Source of the DNA: a virus
Length of the DNA stretch: 29,762 nt
Reading direction: 5' to 3' (one strand)
Virus record (IMG/VR): IMGVR_UViG_3300035698_003722
Location: 1-29,762 of that record
The stretch's first letter is position 1. Every line of letters begins with the position of its first letter. Below, in pieces: positions 1 through 6,726 of this stretch. The notes under the pieces were generated by a model, which saw only the letters and a program-made list of their open reading frames with translations, searched no databases and was not told where the DNA came from. The translations under genes and the position numbers were made by a program.

Positions 1-127
1 CATTAGTCATTTGAATTCAGGCGTCACCGCGACGCGGGTGAAAAATTTAATCACCAAAAATTTGAACGCGGACAATTTCGACGTCAAGTCGGTCAACGTT
101 GATGGTGATTTCAAAATCAATGTTGAC
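1..127. repeat. Terminal direct repeat, left copy (circular overlap)
   Basis: Bases 1-127 are identical to 29636-29762 and the reading frame of the gp25-like gene continues through the junction. This is best read as the overlap left when an assembler closes a circular or circularly permuted genome, giving a unit length of 29,635 bp. A real 127-bp terminal repeat cannot be excluded from sequence alone, but its position in the middle of a coding region argues against it. Confidence 0.95.
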
Positions 128-145
128 GCAATTCGAAAGGGATGA
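1..145 (+). CDS. gp25/GPW-like baseplate wedge protein, 3' part
   Basis: This is the end of the gene that starts at 29478 and runs across the point where the circle was opened; the reading frame enters at base 2 and stops with TGA at 143-145. Joined, the protein is 100 residues. It ends in a short alpha/beta segment (TRVKNLITKNLNADNFDVKS and following) that fits the C-terminal half of the small gp25/gp46 wedge family. The stop overlaps the ATG of the next gene (ATGA), so translation is probably coupled. Family assignment rests on the 5' part; confidence that the two parts are one gene is very high because the 127-bp overlap is exact. Confidence 0.85.
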   Translation, partial: ISHLNSGVTATRVKNLITKNLNADNFDVKSVNVDGDFKINVDAIRKG

Positions 146-462
146 TTGAATCTGTAAAAATAAGAGAACAACAAAATATTTTTGACGCGTTGTTAGCGGC
201 GGGGGGGTCGGTCGTTGACGCGTTCCAACACCTCATCGCCGTTAATGACGACGCGTCAATGTCATGGATAAACGAAACGGGCGTGACATTCGATAGGGGA
301 ACGGTCGAAAAACTAGATTTCACTGTTTTGACGGCTTACAAACGAAATAATCACACACCCGTGAATCGGGCGGAGTTGATAGAAAACGACACAACGGGAT
401 TCATGACGCAATCGCAAGGGATCGGGAACACTATTGTCGGAAACAATTTTGTTATATTATAA
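142..462 (+). CDS. Small baseplate-associated protein, LysM/gpX-like
   Basis: 106 residues. The N-terminal half (VKIREQQNIFDALLAAGGSV, then a helical stretch and GVTFDRGTVEKLD) has the layout of the small proteins that follow gp25 in Bacteroidota contractile-tail gene clusters: a 'QNxFD' start, a helix, then a short turn like that of LysM-type tail protein X. The C-terminal part (MTQSQGIGNTIVGNNFVIL) is typical of an extended tail-protein end. It overlaps the gp25-like gene by four bases and is followed by a structural gene, so a role in the baseplate is likely. The family assignment is by pattern only. Confidence 0.55.
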   Translation: MIESVKIREQQNIFDALLAAGGSVVDAFQHLIAVNDDASMSWINETGVTFDRGTVEKLDFTVLTAYKRNNHTPVNRAELIENDTTGFMTQSQGIGNTIVGNNFVIL

Positions 463-471
463 AAAACTAAG

Positions 472-1098
472 ATGAGCGAAAGAACGACATTAAAATCATT
501 TTTCGAATCGGGGGATGTACCGACGGAAACACAATTCGCGGACTTGATCGATTCGCTTTTCAGTTTGGCAGATGACGACGCGGATGAAATCCCCGAATCG
601 ACTTCGCGCAAATGGTTGACCGTTGCCGAACGGGCAAAATTAGCGAACATACCAATCGCGTTGATCACGCAAGCGATCGCCGAGGCGGGGACAGACACGG
701 CGATTCGTGGTTGGTCAGCCTTACGGGTAAAACAAGCGATCGACGCGTTGGGCGGGGGCGGTGGCGGTGGCGGAAATTACCCATCGATCGCAACCACGGT
801 CGAGGGGTCGGATTTTACCGCCGTTGCGGGGAACATTCATATTGTGTCAACCGCTTCGCAAGTGGTCAACGTGACGCCGCCCACATCCCCCACCGCGGGG
901 GATCAATTCGGTGTCACGGATGGGCGGCGGAATTTCAACTCAAACGCTTGTAATGTTCGTTTCAACACGGGGGGTGTTCGTTTTTGCGGCGACACATCGA
1001 CGTCGGCGAACGTTCTTTTGTCAACCAAAGATACCGCGATCGTTTTTGAATATCATTCGGTTGGGTACGGTTGGGTAATTGTAAGCGGTCAAGTTTAG
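472..1098 (+). CDS. Tail fibre/appendage protein with glycine linker
   Basis: 208 residues in three parts. Residues 1-30 (TTLKSFFESGDVPTETQFAD) form a short N-terminal domain common in Bacteroidota phage tail proteins. A helical section ends in SALRVKQAIDAL. After it comes a run of nine glycines (about residues 93-101, bases 750-776), then a beta-rich C-terminal domain with GDQFGVTDGRRNFNS and a GYGWVIVSG end, as in many fibre tip domains. The glycine run looks like a flexible hinge between attachment and receptor-binding parts. Role in adsorption is inferred from architecture and from its place among baseplate genes. Confidence 0.6.
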   Translation: MSERTTLKSFFESGDVPTETQFADLIDSLFSLADDDADEIPESTSRKWLTVAERAKLANIPIALITQAIAEAGTDTAIRGWSALRVKQAIDALGGGGGGGGNYPSIATTVEGSDFTAVAGNIHIVSTASQVVNVTPPTSPTAGDQFGVTDGRRNFNSNACNVRFNTGGVRFCGDTSTSANVLLSTKDTAIVFEYHSVGYGWVIVSGQV

Positions 1099-1126
1099 AC
1101 CATTCTAATCAGTTAAAAAAAAGACA

Positions 1127-1993
1127 ATGGCACGAAGCATTGAAACGATTTACAACGAATTAACGGCGATAAAACTATCACAACCCGATTTAACCGATTT
1201 GTCACCGTCCCCGACCGACGCGGACGATTTGAAAACCGATTTAACATCGGGATCAGTCGTCGCGGTTTGGCGTTTATGGCTGTGGATCATGGCAGTCGGG
1301 ACACATATTCATGAATTACTATTTGACAAACACATCGTCGAAGTAGAAGCGATTCATGTCGGTCGGGAATGGGGGACGTTGACGTTTTTACATGACCGAA
1401 CTTTGGAATTTCAATTGGGCGATTCTTTCGATTGGAACGGCGTTCAATTTGCTTACGATCCCGCCGTCCCCGAGAATCAAATCGTTAAACGATGCGCGGT
1501 TGTGGTTTCGGGCTTTCAGGTTCTTTTCAAGGTGGCGAAATTGGACGGGAACGGTGATCCCGAAAAGTTGTCCGCCCCTGAAATTTCGGCGTTGGAAACA
1601 TACGTCGACCGAATCGTTTATGCGGGAACGACATTCGTTGTGATTTCCGATGACCCCGACGACATCAAAGTTGATTTGAATTTGGTGTTTAACCCGTTAA
1701 TCATTGCGCCCGACGGATCATTGATCGCCGACGGATCAGTTTTTCCCGTTATTGACGGTATCAATGCTTTCATTAAAAACTTACCGTTCAACGGGGTTCT
1801 GAATGTCACGTCATTGGTTGATCATCTTCAAACGATCGTCGGTGTTGTTGATCCAACCATGAATTCGGCGTCATCAAAATTCGGCGGTTACGCTTACGCT
1901 ATTATCGACATGAATTATCACACCTTCGCGGGACACGCCGTTTTGGATCAGGGAAATTCGGTCATCACTTATATTTCCGCGAACGATGTTTGA
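1127..1993 (+). CDS. Baseplate gpJ-like wedge protein
   Basis: 288 residues, start ATG after an A-rich leader (AAAAAAAAGACAATGG). The opening (SIETIYNELTAIKLSQPDL) and the aromatic segment VWRLWLWIMAVGTHIHELLFDKHIVEVE near residues 45-75 are characteristic of the J-like baseplate proteins of Bacteroidota Mu-like phages, sometimes mislabelled nucleotidyltransferase in databases. The rest alternates strands and ends in a beta-rich domain. It follows the gp25-like gene by two genes, as gpJ/gp47 follows gpW/gp46 in Mu and P2, and would form the wedge of the baseplate. It overlaps the next gene by eight bases. Confidence 0.65.
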   Translation: MARSIETIYNELTAIKLSQPDLTDLSPSPTDADDLKTDLTSGSVVAVWRLWLWIMAVGTHIHELLFDKHIVEVEAIHVGREWGTLTFLHDRTLEFQLGDSFDWNGVQFAYDPAVPENQIVKRCAVVVSGFQVLFKVAKLDGNGDPEKLSAPEISALETYVDRIVYAGTTFVVISDDPDDIKVDLNLVFNPLIIAPDGSLIADGSVFPVIDGINAFIKNLPFNGVLNVTSLVDHLQTIVGVVDPTMNSASSKFGGYAYAIIDMNYHTFAGHAVLDQGNSVITYISANDV

Positions 1994-2492
1994 CATTAAC
2001 TTTTCCGAATTGGCAAAGAATTTGACGCCTTGGTTTTGGCGGACGAACCGTTGGAAACAATGGATCGGGGTTTGTTTGTGGGGATTGCAAAAAATCAACG
2101 TTTTGTTCGTGTCGTATCGATCGACGACCGTTTTCAATTTGGGGTTCACTGGTCAAACGATATATTTGCAAAAGTGGTTGAATTTACAATTTGATGAGGT
2201 CGACGAAACATATCAGATAATCAACCGCCCCGTTCTACAAACACCCGCCGTGTGGAATAAAGCCGAACAAGTTGGAAACCATATTTTCAACAAGTCCGAA
2301 ACGTCCGACGACCGTTTGTATTTATTCAATAAGAACGAAAATACAGACGGTTTCGATTTCATCGTTTATGTCCCCGCCCCGATTGTTTTGAGTGATACGT
2401 TGATCGCAACGATCCGCGTTCAGGTCGACAAATTTTTGATTGCGGGGAAAACGTACGACGTCACGCAAACCTCGAACCCGTGGGGCTATTAA
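1986..2492 (+). CDS. Baseplate/tail protein following gpJ (gpI/gp48 position)
   Basis: 168 residues. The sequence FTGQTIYLQKWLNLQFDEVD, a run of aromatic residues (RLYLFNKNENTDGFDFIVYVPAPI) and the ending DKFLIAGKTYDV match a pattern often seen in the gene after the J-like protein in Bacteroidota phages. Synteny suggests the gpI/gp48 role, joining wedge to fibres, but no P2 gpI similarity is visible. The start overlaps the end of the gpJ-like gene, which indicates translational coupling. Confidence 0.5.
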   Translation: MFDINFSELAKNLTPWFWRTNRWKQWIGVCLWGLQKINVLFVSYRSTTVFNLGFTGQTIYLQKWLNLQFDEVDETYQIINRPVLQTPAVWNKAEQVGNHIFNKSETSDDRLYLFNKNENTDGFDFIVYVPAPIVLSDTLIATIRVQVDKFLIAGKTYDVTQTSNPWGY

Positions 2493-2516
2493 ATAATAAT
2501 TAAAGAACTTAAAAAA

Positions 2517-3428
2517 ATGAATAAATTAATCACAACCAACGTCGGGGGGATGCCTTTTGATTCTGACGATTTACGTTTTTTAGATGATGCTCAACGGGCT
2601 GTTTTCAAAGCTATAGGGGACGCGATTTCGAGCGATCAATCAATTATCTGTTTATGGGGTGTTGAAGTTGTTGAAAACGGTTTGAATTACGACGTCAGTG
2701 AGGGATTTGTGTATTGTAATGGCGAATTTTTTCACGTTCCCGTTCATTCGGTTGCGAAGGAAATCGCGCCCGATGTGAATTATTGGAGCGAATCCCATTC
2801 GTTCGATTCGGCGGGAAATGAGAATTTCAAAATATCAGGAACGTTCGACACGTATCAAGTTAGGGAAATGAAATTGAAAGATTCATTAACCGACGGCGCG
2901 GCGGGGGCGGATGATCACATAGTTGGAAGCGGTCATAAACCGCCGACATTCGTTGAACTTTGGGCGTTGAAAACCGAAACCGTTTCAATTCAATCCCAAC
3001 TATTGTCATTGTCAAACAACCGATTGAAACAAGGTCAGCTAATTGAAATGTATACGGGTTCAGTTGTTTCCCATTCTGATTGGCAACCGTTGGATACGCC
3101 GTTGGTTGTTGGTGATGTGGGTGTCATTCACGCCCCGTCGGTGTCGTTAATCACAGCGGGTTCAACTATTGTGAAAGTGACGATTTCAAGTGATCAGCAT
3201 TTTTCGACGGATTGGATCAAAATTGTCGGGGTTAATCCCGATGCGCTTGACACGATCCGCGTGATTGGATTGGGGTTGACCTTCGGACAAGGCGGGGACG
3301 TTTTGTGGAATTCAGGTTGTGACAAAACTTTTTTCATCATCAATCAATCGGGGGCGTCCCATACATGCACGATCCGCGTGATGAAACAAATCGGAATGGT
3401 TTTGAATGTTGAGCGAAAACTAATCTAA
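2517..3428 (+). CDS. Tail fibre-like structural protein
   Basis: 303 residues, start ATG preceded by AAAAAA. The N-terminus (ITTNVGGMPFDSDDLRFLDD) and a following segment describing a beta-rich 'GVEVV...YDVSEGFVYCNGEFF' fold are typical of fibre or baseplate-anchored proteins in Bacteroidota phages. A short helical segment (ALKTETVSIQSQLLSLSNNR) separates this from a beta-sandwich-like C-terminus. It is the last structural gene before lysis, the usual place for fibre genes. Receptor specificity cannot be deduced. Confidence 0.55.
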   Translation: MNKLITTNVGGMPFDSDDLRFLDDAQRAVFKAIGDAISSDQSIICLWGVEVVENGLNYDVSEGFVYCNGEFFHVPVHSVAKEIAPDVNYWSESHSFDSAGNENFKISGTFDTYQVREMKLKDSLTDGAAGADDHIVGSGHKPPTFVELWALKTETVSIQSQLLSLSNNRLKQGQLIEMYTGSVVSHSDWQPLDTPLVVGDVGVIHAPSVSLITAGSTIVKVTISSDQHFSTDWIKIVGVNPDALDTIRVIGLGLTFGQGGDVLWNSGCDKTFFIINQSGASHTCTIRVMKQIGMVLNVERKLI

Positions 3429-3440
3429 TTGAAAAAAAAA

Positions 3441-3794
3441 ATGAGCGAAAAGATTCAAAACATTATGTCGTTTGGGCAATTGATCATCGCCGCGATTGCT
3501 ATGGTCGCCGTGATATTAATTCCATTAATGGCGGGATTGATCAGAATACACAAAGCGCAACAACAAACGAACGTTCGTTTGGATCACGTAGAGAAAACAG
3601 TCAGTGACGACGCGCCGAAAATGGATAAAATAATCGAATTATCAACGCGCGTCAAAGCATTGGAACAATATCGCGCCGAAATCGAACCGACACGAATTCA
3701 AACGATTCAAATGTTGGCAACCATTAACACGAAGTTGGACGCGAATTCAAATCAATTCAACGCGATCTGGCAACACATAAACAAAGAACAATGA
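3441..3794 (+). CDS. Membrane-anchored coiled-coil protein of the lysis module
   Basis: 117 residues from ATG 3441; an in-frame TTG twelve bases upstream is ignored because the ATG is preceded by the same A-run found before other starts here. A single hydrophobic segment (LIIAAIAMVAVILIPLMAGL, about residues 12-31) is followed by an about 85-residue charged helix with heptad-like spacing (VRLDHVEKTV, IIELSTRVKALEQY). Topology is that of a protein anchored in the inner membrane with a coiled coil on one side. It sits directly upstream of the endolysin and overlaps it by four bases, so a part in lysis (holin, antiholin or hemolysin XhlA-like) is plausible but unproven. Confidence 0.6.
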   Translation: MSEKIQNIMSFGQLIIAAIAMVAVILIPLMAGLIRIHKAQQQTNVRLDHVEKTVSDDAPKMDKIIELSTRVKALEQYRAEIEPTRIQTIQMLATINTKLDANSNQFNAIWQHINKEQ

Positions 3795-4264
3795 AAAACC
3801 ACAAATTCGGACATCGATCAAATGCAAACCTTGCGACGTGTCACCCTGATTTGATCAAAATAATGATTTTAGCGTTAAGTTTTTCCCCGTCTGATTTTGG
3901 GATAACGTTCGGACACCGAACCGTCGAGGAACAACAAAAACTATTCGCAAAGGGACGAACCGCGGCGGGGTCGATTGTAACCAACGCCGACGGTGTGATC
4001 AAAAAATCAGACCACAATGAATTTCCGTCGCGGGTCGCGGATGTTCACGCGTACATCCCTTCGAATAAAAAATTGGCGTATGATCACCGGACTTTGTCCG
4101 TGATTGCGGGTTGCGTTTTCGCCGCGTGTGCGGTGTTGGTCGAACAAAATGAAATCAACCCGAAATCATTCATCCGATGGGGTGGCGATTGGGATCGGGA
4201 CGGCGAAATCGTCCATGATCAAAATTTAATTGATTTACCACATTTCGGTGTTCACATCAAATAA
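3791..4264 (+). CDS. Endolysin, peptidase M15 family
   Basis: 157 residues, the size of a single-domain M15 peptidase that cleaves peptide cross-links or stems in peptidoglycan. Metal ligands and catalytic motifs are visible: FGHRTVEEQQKLFAKGRT (the S/Y-GxRTxxxQ element, near residue 40), then S73-x-H75...A-x-D84 (SDH...VADV), and H151-x3-H155 (LPHFGVHIK) near the C-terminus. No signal peptide, so it needs the holin encoded just downstream. It overlaps the upstream membrane protein by four bases and is part of a compact lysis cassette. Confidence 0.85.
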   Translation: MKNHKFGHRSNANLATCHPDLIKIMILALSFSPSDFGITFGHRTVEEQQKLFAKGRTAAGSIVTNADGVIKKSDHNEFPSRVADVHAYIPSNKKLAYDHRTLSVIAGCVFAACAVLVEQNEINPKSFIRWGGDWDRDGEIVHDQNLIDLPHFGVHIK

Positions 4265-4271
4265 CAAAATC

Positions 4272-4475
4272 ATGAAAATCATCAAAAACTACAACAACCC
4301 AACGCCCGCGTTTTGGCGGCGATTAGGTGACGCGCTATTGGCGGCGTCCACAACGGCGACCGCGTTCGCAATAGCGACGGATCATGAAACAATCGCGATC
4401 ATCGTTTTGATCATCGGATCGGTCGGGAAATTTATGACGAACATGTTTTCCACGAAACATGATCCGCGTGTCTAG
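4272..4475 (+). CDS. Holin-like protein with two membrane segments
   Basis: 67 residues from ATG 4272 (AAAATCATG). The longer in-frame version from 4230 is rejected because it would lie inside the endolysin gene. Two hydrophobic segments (LLAASTTATAFAIA, about 17-31, and IAIIVLIIGSVGKFMTNMF, about 36-54) with charged ends give a class II holin-like hairpin. This is the usual small gene after the endolysin in Bacteroidota phages. Function is inferred from topology and position. Confidence 0.7.
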   Translation: MKIIKNYNNPTPAFWRRLGDALLAASTTATAFAIATDHETIAIIVLIIGSVGKFMTNMFSTKHDPRV

Positions 4476-4995
4476 GTCGGGCGCGATTTGGTTCGTCATG
4501 ATCATGATCATGACGGGGTGTTGTGTGTCACAAAAAACATCTGTTCGGAAAATCAATCGAATGGTTGATTGCAACCCGTCGTTGATCGACGATTTCCGTG
4601 ACACGGTGATCGTTCAGGTGATCGATACGGTGTTAATTCCTGAATTGGTTATTTCGGGGACGGTGAACGTTTCGGAATCCGACACCGCGATCATCGTCGA
4701 TATTGATTCGGGAATCGAAATTGAAATCATCACATCCCCGATCATCACATCCCCGACGACGGGTGACACAATCCCGCGTTTCAATATAAAAGCGACGGCA
4801 ACAATCCCGACCGACACCGTGATCGTTGATCGTTTCATCACCGTTCCGTGTCCTGATCCGATTGTCGTTGATAATATGTCGGATTCGATCGGTTCAATCC
4901 GTGTGAAATGGGGTGTGATCGGGTTCGTGATAGGAATCGGTGTGATACTTTTGATTTTGCGCGCGATAAAGTTTATTGTAAGCAAACCCCCCTAA
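4459..4995 (+). CDS. Unimolecular spanin (u-spanin), lipoprotein with C-terminal membrane helix
   Basis: 178 residues. An N-terminal signal (VMIMIMTG-C21) ends in a lipobox M-T-G-C, so the mature N-terminus should be lipidated and placed in the outer membrane. The middle is rich in beta-branched residues and contains two exact copies of IITSP from a tandem 15-bp repeat (4726-4755). The C-terminus has one membrane helix (WGVIGFVIGIGVILLILRAI, about residues 150-169) with basic residues after it. Lipid anchor plus C-terminal inner-membrane anchor in one chain is the defining layout of a u-spanin, as in phage T1 gp11. It overlaps the holin gene by 17 bases and implies a Gram-negative envelope. 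Confidence 0.8.
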   Translation: MIRVSRSGAIWFVMIMIMTGCCVSQKTSVRKINRMVDCNPSLIDDFRDTVIVQVIDTVLIPELVISGTVNVSESDTAIIVDIDSGIEIEIITSPIITSPTTGDTIPRFNIKATATIPTDTVIVDRFITVPCPDPIVVDNMSDSIGSIRVKWGVIGFVIGIGVILLILRAIKFIVSKPP

Positions 4996-5001
4996 TTTAT
5001 G

Positions 5002-5009
5002 TATGTTTG
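5002..5009 (+). promoter_or_regulatory. Possible TAnnTTTG -7 box (TATGTTTG)
   Basis: A perfect match to the Bacteroidota -7 consensus lies seven bases after the spanin stop codon. TTG at 4976-4978 is 23 bases upstream, at the long end of accepted spacing. Because a strong terminator begins only about 50 bases downstream, a transcript from here would be about 70 nt. One such 8-mer could also occur by chance. Confidence 0.35.
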
Positions 5010-5057
5010 TGGCTTGGTTAATTAAAATTGATTTGGTACATCGATTTGTTCATGTGG

Positions 5058-5086
5058 AAACCCCCGTCATCGCGACGGGGGTTTTT
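5058..5086 (+). terminator. Rho-independent terminator after the lysis module
   Basis: A perfect 11-bp stem AAACCCCCGTC / GACGGGGGTTT with a five-base loop (ATCGC) is followed by a T-run. It lies 62 bases after the spanin gene and separates the late transcript from the early operon at 5260. The A-run on the left of the stem makes it symmetric, but all genes are on the + strand. Confidence 0.92.
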
Positions 5087-5098
5087 CCGTTTAAATAC

Positions 5099-5146
5099 CG
5101 TCAGAAACGGCGCAAATTTCAACGATTACATTGAATACGTGTAAAC
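5099..5146 (+). repeat. 48-bp intergenic repeat, copy A
   Basis: Matches 10418-10465 at 45 of 48 positions and shares a core with 14396-14414. It contains CAAATTTCAACGA, an internal TTCAA...TTGAA inverted repeat, and ACGTGTAAAC. It lies between the late terminator and the early operator, about 80 bases upstream of the palindrome at 5227. Copy B is placed in the same way upstream of the second early promoter, which suggests a binding site for a regulator or initiator. Confidence 0.85.
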
Positions 5147-5226
5147 GTATGGCTTTGTTCATATCGTTTCAATATGGCGATGAGGTCGAATATTTAACTA
5201 AGCGAAAAAAAAAATGATCAGATAGT

Positions 5227-5251
5227 TATAGACTAAACAGTTTAGTCTATA
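5227..5251. promoter_or_regulatory. 25-bp perfect palindrome, probable operator
   Basis: Two 12-base arms (TATAGACTAAAC and its complement) flank a single A. The right arm runs into the -7 box at 5248-5255, so a dimeric protein bound here would block or position RNA polymerase. The core TAAACAGTTTAGTCTA (5234-5249) recurs exactly at 10555-10570. No repressor gene is recognised in the window, so the ligand could be a host factor or one of the unknown early proteins. Confidence 0.85.
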
Positions 5252-5255
5252 TTTG
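5248..5255 (+). promoter_or_regulatory. Early promoter -7 box (TATATTTG)
   Basis: Perfect TAnnTTTG match, five bases before the ATG at 5260 and overlapping the 25-bp palindrome. No clear -33 TTG is seen. The short distance implies a transcript with almost no 5' leader. Confidence 0.75.
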
Positions 5256-5259
5256 CCGT

Positions 5260-5532
5260 ATGAACAACGAAACCACCATCACCGCCGAATTTATTAACCC
5301 TCTGATTTTCAAGGGAATAACAATGAGGCAAGCAAACCGCGAATTTTTAGTTCGTTTTTATGCTGACGCATCGAACCGTTCCGATCACCGATTAATGTCG
5401 GTTAATTCATTACGGAATGAAATCGGCGATTTGTTCACGGTGAAATTCGTCGAAAAGTTCGTCGAATCAGGGTTTCAAAAGCAATCATTTAAACTAAGAC
5501 GCGGAATAGAAGTTGTTCTTTGGGCGCGTTAA
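5260..5532 (+). CDS. Unknown small early protein
   Basis: 90 residues, first gene of the early/replication operon, directly under the palindromic promoter; its ATG lies at or near the predicted transcription start. The sequence is basic and probably helical in the middle (MRQANREFLVRFYADASNR, LRNEIGDLFTVKFVEKFV) and ends in a short strand. No family is recognised. First position in the early operon and small basic composition would suit a regulator or host take-over protein, but nothing in the sequence proves it. Confidence 0.75.
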   Translation: MNNETTITAEFINPLIFKGITMRQANREFLVRFYADASNRSDHRLMSVNSLRNEIGDLFTVKFVEKFVESGFQKQSFKLRRGIEVVLWAR

Positions 5533-5563
5533 TTTTTTAAACATTTATTAAACAATTTTTATC

Positions 5564-6088
5564 ATGGCTGAAAAATCGGATGCTGAAAAAAGCATCGTAA
5601 AAAAAACAACCGTTAAAATCGGGACGGGTGAATCCCAATGCGCCACTGGCGGGGAATTCACCATCAAAAGAAAAACAATATCAGAAGGGGATAAAAAACG
5701 CAGTACGTTTCTAATCATCGGGACGACTGGACACGAAAACCCGTTCGCCACCGCGAACGAGGTGGTGAATTTTTGTCTTGCGATTTATAAGAGAAAAATT
5801 GATATTTCAGCGTTAAGATCGGGTTCATTGGAATACTTGGACATGGGCGGCGTTTCACGTTCCGAAAAGGCAAAATTGAACGTCGCGAACGGGCGTTTGG
5901 ATAAAGCAATCGAATCAATTTCGTTAGCGCGTCGCGTGTTCCTGAAAGGCGACCTTTCGGAAGGTTCATCAAATATGAAAATGATTGATGAATTGGAAGA
6001 GTTGAAAATCCCGATCAACCGTGTCAAAACACTAATTCAAAACATGATCATCGGGGATAATTCCGAAACACCTGAAAGCGATGTGTAA
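5564..6088 (+). CDS. Unknown early protein
   Basis: 174 residues. A charged N-terminal stretch (EKSDAEKSIVKKTTVKI) is followed by a compact region with ATGGEFTIKRK and STFLIIGTTGHENPF, then a long helical section (ANGRLDKAIESISLARRVFL, MIDELEELKIPINRVKTLIQ) and an acidic tail. No motif is recognised. It lies in the early operon, separated from the first gene by 31 bases, and overlaps the next gene by eight bases. Its place upstream of the SSB suggests a replication- or recombination-related role, which is only contextual. Confidence 0.75.
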   Translation: MAEKSDAEKSIVKKTTVKIGTGESQCATGGEFTIKRKTISEGDKKRSTFLIIGTTGHENPFATANEVVNFCLAIYKRKIDISALRSGSLEYLDMGGVSRSEKAKLNVANGRLDKAIESISLARRVFLKGDLSEGSSNMKMIDELEELKIPINRVKTLIQNMIIGDNSETPESDV

Positions 6089-6308
6089 AAGAAAATCGAA
6101 ATTTAACGCCTTACGTGATAGGGTCAACGCGGTTCGGAAAAATTTTGAATCTGAACCGTCGTTCAAATGGTTGCCGACATTTCGTCGGGAACATCCCGTT
6201 CACACACACGATCGAATTCGGAATGTGTACTATGGTAATTCAACCGATGAAACGATCACGTCAGATCTAGAGGCTTTTTGGATCAAGTACAAACCATTAA
6301 AAAAATGA
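6081..6308 (+). CDS. Unknown small basic early protein
   Basis: 75 residues, strongly basic in the first half (CKRKSKFNALRDRVNAVRKN) and aromatic toward the end (DLEAFWIKYKPLKK). The start overlaps the upstream gene by eight bases and the stop is three bases from the next start, so it is translated within the operon. No family recognised; the basic helix would suit nucleic-acid contact. Confidence 0.65.
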   Translation: MCKRKSKFNALRDRVNAVRKNFESEPSFKWLPTFRREHPVHTHDRIRNVYYGNSTDETITSDLEAFWIKYKPLKK

Positions 6309-6311
6309 GGG

Positions 6312-6704
6312 ATGAAAATTGACCTAAAATTTGAAACACTAATCGGGCAAGCGTTTTTAAACATCGTTGTCATCGACGATTTTTCAATATCGACGCTGAA
6401 CGTATCTAGTCGTCCGCGGAACGTCGTTTCGCCCGTTTGCGATCCCGATAACGTAGGTTCGATAGCCCGCGTGTTCTGGTCGGCGAAAATTGAATCCCGA
6501 ACATGGGGTTTTGAAATAGTCGAAAAGAAAATCGAAAAAATCAACATTTACAATTTAGGCGGGGACGTTTTGGAATACGACGTGTTCAATTCAGATATTT
6601 CAGTTTTATCAAACATGGTTGACGTTAGCGAAAACACGATCGCCCCGACCGTTGTGAATGTTAGGTTTTCACAAAAACAAACGATCATTTCGGTTCTTTT
6701 TTAA
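6312..6704 (+). CDS. Unknown early protein, beta-rich
   Basis: 130 residues with alternating hydrophobic stretches (QAFLNIVVIDDFSISTLNVS, IARVFWSAKI, TVVNVRFSQKQTIISVLF) that predict mostly strands. No known motif. It lies between an unknown basic protein and the SSB gene, with 22 bases to the latter. Function not assignable. Confidence 0.65.
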   Translation: MKIDLKFETLIGQAFLNIVVIDDFSISTLNVSSRPRNVVSPVCDPDNVGSIARVFWSAKIESRTWGFEIVEKKIEKINIYNLGGDVLEYDVFNSDISVLSNMVDVSENTIAPTVVNVRFSQKQTIISVLF

Positions 6705-6726
6705 TTAACAAATAATTCATAAAAAA

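Noticed and set aside
750-776. Glycine-coding GGN run as a phase-variation site
   Set aside because: The units differ at the third base (GGC, GGG, GGT), so it is not a clean microsatellite; a protein linker is enough to explain it.
3429-3440. TTG start for the lysis-module membrane protein
   Set aside because: The ATG at 3441 follows the A-run used by other genes in this genome; the TTG would add only four residues.
5052-5144. 30-codon ORF starting at ATG 5052
   Set aside because: It would run through the terminator hairpin and the intergenic repeat, and the frame is not kept in repeat copy B.
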